From assembly GCF_009189165.1 (NCBI RefSeq), contig NZ_CP045118.1:5084001-5148000 (forward strand): a DNA stretch of 64,000 nucleotides, written 5' to 3'. Positions within the stretch are counted from its first letter, which is position 1, and each line of letters begins with the position of its first letter. The translations under genes and the position numbers were made by a program. Shown one piece after another: positions 60,543-64,000 of the stretch. The notes under the pieces were generated by a model. That model saw only the letters and a list, made by a program, of their open reading frames with translations, searched no databases and had not been told where the DNA came from. Source of the stretch: Pseudomonas sp. SCB32 (GTDB lineage Bacteria > Pseudomonadota > Gammaproteobacteria > Pseudomonadales > Pseudomonadaceae).

Positions 60543-62168
60543 ATGTCCCCCAACACATCCTTGCGTACCCAGATTCTTTCGCTGCTGGGCGGCAGCCTGC
60601 TGCTCGTCCTGCTGATCGCCCTCGCCTGCTTCCACTTCCTCTCCGGCAGCGTCAGCGCCTACCAGCGCCTGCTGGACGGCCCGTTGCAGGAGTCACAACT
60701 GGTCGACCAGGCCAACGTCGCCTTCAAGATCCAGGTGCAGGAATGGAAGAACGTCCTGCTGCGTGGCCAGCAACCGTCCGACCTGAACAAGTACTGGGGC
60801 CAGTTCGAGGACCAGGAGCGCGCCGTGCAGGACGTCCTCCAGCGCCTGGAGCAAAGCGCCGCCGCCGACCCGCAGCTCAAGTCCCAGGTGAGCCGCCTGC
60901 GCGACGAGCACCGCCAGCTCGGCCAGGCCTACCGCAAGGGTCGCGACGCCTACCTGGCCGCCGGTAGCGACCCGCGCGCCGGCGATGCCGCGGTGAAAGG
61001 CATCGACCGCGCCGCCAGCGAGCAGATGGCCGCCCTTGTGAGCAGCCTGCACAGCGATGCCCAGCAGCAGTCCAAGGCGATCGCCGACAGCGCCAGCAGC
61101 ACCGTGGTCAGCGGCAGCCTGATCCTGCTGATCTCCGGCCTCGCCCTGGGCCTGCTCAGCCTGTGGCTGGTCAACCGCAACCTGATCGGCCCCATCGCCC
61201 GGCTGATCGAACACATCGCCCAGCTCAGCGAAGGCAACTTCGGCGAACGCGTCGACGCCAGCCGCCGCGACGAGCTCGGCCGACTGGCCCGCGCCGCCAA
61301 CACGCTGCGCGACTTCCTCGCCGATACCTTCAACCGCCTCAAGCACAGCACCAGCGAGCTGGACACCGCCAGCGGCGAGCTGAACGCCATCGCCACCCTG
61401 ATGGCCGAAGGCACCCGCGAGCAGTTCTCGCGTACCGACCAGGTGGCCACGGCGATGCACGAGATGTCCGCCACCGCCCAGGAAGTCGCCCGCCACGCCT
61501 CCGACGCCGCGCGCGCCGCCGACGATGCCGACCAGCACGCCCAGCAGGGCGGCGAAGTCATGCAGAGCACCATCGTCACTATCACCGAGATGAGCAGCGA
61601 GATCGCCAACACCGCCGACGTCATCCGCCGCCTGGAAAGCGACAGCGGGCGCATCGGCAAGGTGCTGGAAGTGATTCGCGGCATCGCCGACCAGACCAAC
61701 CTGCTGGCGCTCAACGCCGCCATCGAAGCGGCCCGCGCAGGCGAAGCAGGTCGCGGCTTCGCCGTGGTCGCCGACGAAGTGCGCACCCTGGCCCAGCGCA
61801 CCGCCGAGTCCACCGCCGAGATCCACCAGATCATCGACACCGTACAGACCGGCTCGGTGAACGCCCTGCGCGCCATCGAGAACGGCCAGACCCGCAGCGA
61901 ACAGGGTGTGGAGCGCGTCACCCAGGCCGGCGAAGTGCTGCGCAGCATCACCCTGGCGGTGGAAGCGATCCGCGACATGAACCGCCAGATCGCCACCGCC
62001 GCCGAGGAGCAGACCTCGGTCGCCGAGGACATCTCGCGCAACCTCACCGAGATCACCGCCATCGGCGCCACCAACGAAGAAAACGTGGTGCGCACCCAGA
62101 GCGCCAGCCGCCACCTGCACGGCCTCTCCGGCGAGCTCGCCGAAGTCACCCACAAACTCAGCGCCTGA
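60543..62168 (+). CDS. Methyl-accepting chemotaxis protein
   Basis: 541 residues: TM1 (about 12-32), a helical periplasmic sensor domain (about 33-185), TM2 ([19 protein letters not shown], about 187-206), a HAMP region ([27 protein letters not shown]) and a C-terminal signalling domain with the hairpin tip [43 protein letters not shown]. Helical, four-helix-bundle-like sensor; ligand unknown. It has its own promoter region and is not part of the P. aeruginosa order I recall, so may be a local addition. Confidence 0.92.
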   Translation: MSPNTSLRTQILSLLGGSLLLVLLIALACFHFLSGSVSAYQRLLDGPLQESQLVDQANVAFKIQVQEWKNVLLRGQQPSDLNKYWGQFEDQERAVQDVLQRLEQSAAADPQLKSQVSRLRDEHRQLGQAYRKGRDAYLAAGSDPRAGDAAVKGIDRAASEQMAALVSSLHSDAQQQSKAIADSASSTVVSGSLILLISGLALGLLSLWLVNRNLIGPIARLIEHIAQLSEGNFGERVDASRRDELGRLARAANTLRDFLADTFNRLKHSTSELDTASGELNAIATLMAEGTREQFSRTDQVATAMHEMSATAQEVARHASDAARAADDADQHAQQGGEVMQSTIVTITEMSSEIANTADVIRRLESDSGRIGKVLEVIRGIADQTNLLALNAAIEAARAGEAGRGFAVVADEVRTLAQRTAESTAEIHQIIDTVQTGSVNALRAIENGQTRSEQGVERVTQAGEVLRSITLAVEAIRDMNRQIATAAEEQTSVAEDISRNLTEITAIGATNEENVVRTQSASRHLHGLSGELAEVTHKLSA

Positions 62169-62323
62169 CCCGCTTCAGCCACATGGACGTGGCTCCCCTC
62201 CCGCCTGCGCAACACCGCACCGATTCAGCGCGCTTTGCGCACAATCACATCCTCTTCTTCGCGAAACGCCTTGTAATCGCAGCCCTTTGACTCTCCACCC
62301 GTTCAGGCATAAGGTGCGCAATT

Positions 62324-62342
62324 ACGCCCCGCAATGGGGCGT
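62324..62342. other. Hairpin in the MCP-mexV gap
   Basis: ACGCCCC-GCAAT-GGGGCGT, a 7-pair stem without a T run, in the 290-base gap 62169-62458. A TTGACT at 62287 could be the -35 of a promoter for mexV (CATAAG downstream at 15 bases). Nothing else is visible. Confidence 0.35.
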
Positions 62343-62458
62343 CCCCCGTATCGGCTTCAAGGCCTGATCGACATCCCGCGAACGGAAGGCCGTCCTGCAG
62401 TTTCTGGACGAGCGAATCGCGGTGGATTGCTGCCAGGCACGTACCAAGGAACAGGAAG

Positions 62459-63571
62459 ATGTTGCGCCGCATGCTGATCATGCTGGTCGTGGTTGCCGTC
62501 ATCATTGCGGTGCTCGCCGGCTCGAAATACCTCTCCATCCAGAAACAGATCGCCATGTTCTCGGCGCCACGCCCGCCGGTCAGCGTTACCGCGACCGACG
62601 CGGTGCAGCGCAACTGGCAGAGCCGCCTGCCGGCCATCGGCACCCTGCGCGCCGTGCAAGGCGTGACCGTGACCGCCGAGGTCTCGGGCATCGTGCGCAG
62701 CATCCTTTTCGTCTCCGGCGACAAGGTGAAGCGGGACCAGCCCATCCTGCAGATGGATGACGACGTCGAGCAGGCTACCCTGCGCAGCGCCGAGGCGGAC
62801 CTGGGTCTTGCCAAGGTTGAATACGAGCGCGGCCGCAACCTGATCGACCGCCAGGCCATCTCCCGCAGCGACTATGACCGCCTCGCCGCCCAGTTGAACC
62901 GCTCCACCGCCACCGTGGCGCAGTTGCGCGCGGCACTGGCGAAGAAGCGCATCCTCGCGCCCTTCGATGGCACCGCGGGCATCCGCCGGGTGGACGTTGG
63001 CGACTATGTTTCACCAGGTACCGAGATCGTCACCCTGCAGGACCTGTCCAAACTGCTGATCGACTTCTTCCTGCCGGAACAGGACTTCCCCCTGCTCAAG
63101 ACCGGCCAGACCGTCAGCGTGCGGGTCGCGGCCTATCCGGGGCAAACCTTCGAAGCGCGCATCGAGGCGATCAGCCCACGAGTGGACAACGAGACGCGCA
63201 ACCTGCTGGTCCGCGCCAGCATGGTCAACCCCGAAGGCAAGCTGCTGCCGGGCATGTTCGCCAACCTGGAAGTGCAGTTGCCCGACAGCGCGCCGCGCAT
63301 CGTGGTCCCGGAAACCGCCGTGGCCTTCACCCTCTACGGCAACTCGGTGTACGTGGTCGGCCCGCAGAAGGACAAGGACGGCAAGTCCAAGAGCGACGAC
63401 AAGGGCCAGCCCGTCCTCGCCGTGGAGCGCCGCTTCGTCAAGACCGGCGAGCGCCGCGAAGGCAGCGTGGTGATCCTCGATGGCCTCAAGGCCGGCGAGC
63501 AGGTCGTCACCTCCGGCCAGCTCAAGCTCGACAGCGGCACGGCAGTAGCGATCGTTCCGGACGCGCAGTAA
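62459..63571 (+). CDS. mexV: RND efflux periplasmic adaptor, MexV-like
   Basis: 370 residues: N-terminal membrane anchor (MLRRMLIMLVVVAVIIAVLAG), lipoyl/barrel-sandwich parts (TVTAEVSGIVRSILFVSGDKV, KKRILAPFDGTAGIRRVDVGDYV) and coiled hairpin, then beta barrel. It joins the inner-membrane pump to the outer-membrane channel. It precedes mexW by 116 bases and matches the order PA4374-PA4375 in P. aeruginosa (MexVW, recruiting OprM). No repressor gene is in the window. Confidence 0.88.
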   Translation: MLRRMLIMLVVVAVIIAVLAGSKYLSIQKQIAMFSAPRPPVSVTATDAVQRNWQSRLPAIGTLRAVQGVTVTAEVSGIVRSILFVSGDKVKRDQPILQMDDDVEQATLRSAEADLGLAKVEYERGRNLIDRQAISRSDYDRLAAQLNRSTATVAQLRAALAKKRILAPFDGTAGIRRVDVGDYVSPGTEIVTLQDLSKLLIDFFLPEQDFPLLKTGQTVSVRVAAYPGQTFEARIEAISPRVDNETRNLLVRASMVNPEGKLLPGMFANLEVQLPDSAPRIVVPETAVAFTLYGNSVYVVGPQKDKDGKSKSDDKGQPVLAVERRFVKTGERREGSVVILDGLKAGEQVVTSGQLKLDSGTAVAIVPDAQ

Positions 63572-63621
63572 CAGACAGCAGTGCCCTCGCTCTTGGCGAG
63601 GACAGCGAGAGTACGGATTTC

Positions 63622-63649
63622 GCGAGCTGGAGCCAGGCAAGGCGGCATG
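63622..63649 (+). repeat. Short repeat GCGAGCTGGAGCCAGGCAAGGCGGCATG before mexW
   Basis: Second copy of the stretch at 59119-59145. Lies 38 bases before the mexW start. Confidence 0.5.
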
Positions 63650-63687
63650 GCCGACGCGCAGCAGATCCGCAACAAAGGATTGAGTTT

Positions 63688-64000
63688 ATGGGCTTCACCG
63701 ATCCCTTTATCCGTCGCCCCGTGCTGGCGACCGTGGTCAGCCTGCTGATCGTCCTGCTCGGCATGCAGGCGTTCAGCCGGCTGGTGATCCGCGAATATCC
63801 GCAGATGGAAAACGCGCTGATCACCGTCACCACCTTCTATGCCGGCGCCAACGCCGAGACCATCCAGGGCTACATCACCCAGCCGCTGCAGCAGAGCCTC
63901 GCCAGCGCCGAAGGCATCGACTACATGACCTCGGTGAGCCGGCAGAACTACTCGGTGATCTCGATCTACGCGCACATCGGTGCCAACACCGATCGCCTGG
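63688..64000 (+). CDS. mexW: RND efflux transporter, MexW-like (partial, runs off the window)
   Basis: The first 104 residues: MGFTDPFIRRPVLATVVSLLIVLLGMQAF, the first membrane helix of RND pumps, and then VIREYPQMENALITVTTFYAGA and ITQPLQQSLASAEGIDYMTSVSRQNYSVI, which is the start of the periplasmic porter domain. AAGGATTGAGTTT precedes the ATG. The gene continues past the right edge. Confidence 0.92.
   Translation, partial: MGFTDPFIRRPVLATVVSLLIVLLGMQAFSRLVIREYPQMENALITVTTFYAGANAETIQGYITQPLQQSLASAEGIDYMTSVSRQNYSVISIYAHIGANTDRL

Noticed and set aside
60693..62153. 486-codon minus-strand frame opposite the chemoreceptor
   Set aside because: Antisense shadow of a helical, Ala-rich gene; the plus strand carries the exact chemoreceptor hairpin.

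Overview
The window is a high-GC chromosomal segment of a Pseudomonas, most likely a member of the wider P. aeruginosa group (P. nitroreducens/citronellolis/knackmussii type). The species is an inference. The best support is gene order: from about 36.5 kb to the right edge the genes run olsBA - universal stress protein - acpH - arsR/MFS/xenB - feoCBA - coiled-coil protein - NAD oxidoreductase - argP/lysE - sodB - bifA - icmP operon - mexVW. As I remember it, this is the order of P. aeruginosa PA4350-PA4375. Shine-Dalgarno sites, GTG/TTG starts and GTAGGAGC-type REP repeats also fit Pseudomonas.

Left part (0-15.7 kb): three small exported proteins; a minus-strand gene run that reads, in transcription order, formaldehyde-activating-enzyme homologue (fae) - aldo/keto reductase - aldehyde dehydrogenase - MFS transporter; a DUF2846 lipoprotein flanked by palindromes; a translationally coupled GNAT-nitrilase pair; a SnoaL-like protein; a cluster of palindromic repeats; a membrane acyltransferase; a YceI-phospholipase D/cardiolipin synthase pair; and a divergent LysR-DHA2 exporter pair followed by a 38-residue lipoprotein.

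Accessory island (about 15.7-32.2 kb): a small DUF3077-like protein, a DDE transposase, and a contact-dependent inhibition (CDI) locus. The locus has a giant cdiA (about 3650 residues) with its own small immunity gene. Downstream is a displaced (orphan) CdiA C-terminal toxin module with its own immunity gene. The displaced module carries a 548-bp near-perfect copy of the cdiA pre-toxin region with a 2-bp deletion. Between the two modules lie the 5' end of a CsrA-like gene and an inverted repeat that truncates it. Divergent from cdiA is a protein with five zinc ribbons, followed in frame by the remnant of a HigA-like antitoxin. No cdiB partner is present in the window. The immunity and toxin tips are visibly AT-rich against the surrounding sequence.

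Right part (32.2-64 kb): a second YceI protein, a coupled small-protein/serine-hydrolase pair, a flavodiiron-type metallo-beta-lactamase protein, an acyl-CoA-dehydrogenase-like protein, then the conserved core: ornithine lipid synthesis (olsBA), an ANR-boxed universal stress protein, ACP phosphodiesterase, an ArsR-MFS-old yellow enzyme operon, the Fur-boxed feoABC ferrous iron system, ArgP with LysE exporter, sodB, the c-di-GMP phosphodiesterase bifA, a Fur-box-preceded imelysin/di-heme/imelysin/DUF1513 iron cluster, a chemoreceptor, and the start of the mexVW RND efflux operon, cut by the right edge. Iron (feo, sodB, imelysin cluster) is a repeated theme here.

The stretches that deserve most attention are the fae-containing gene run, the CDI island with its frameshifted orphan module and CsrA fragment, and the five-zinc-ribbon protein beside cdiA.
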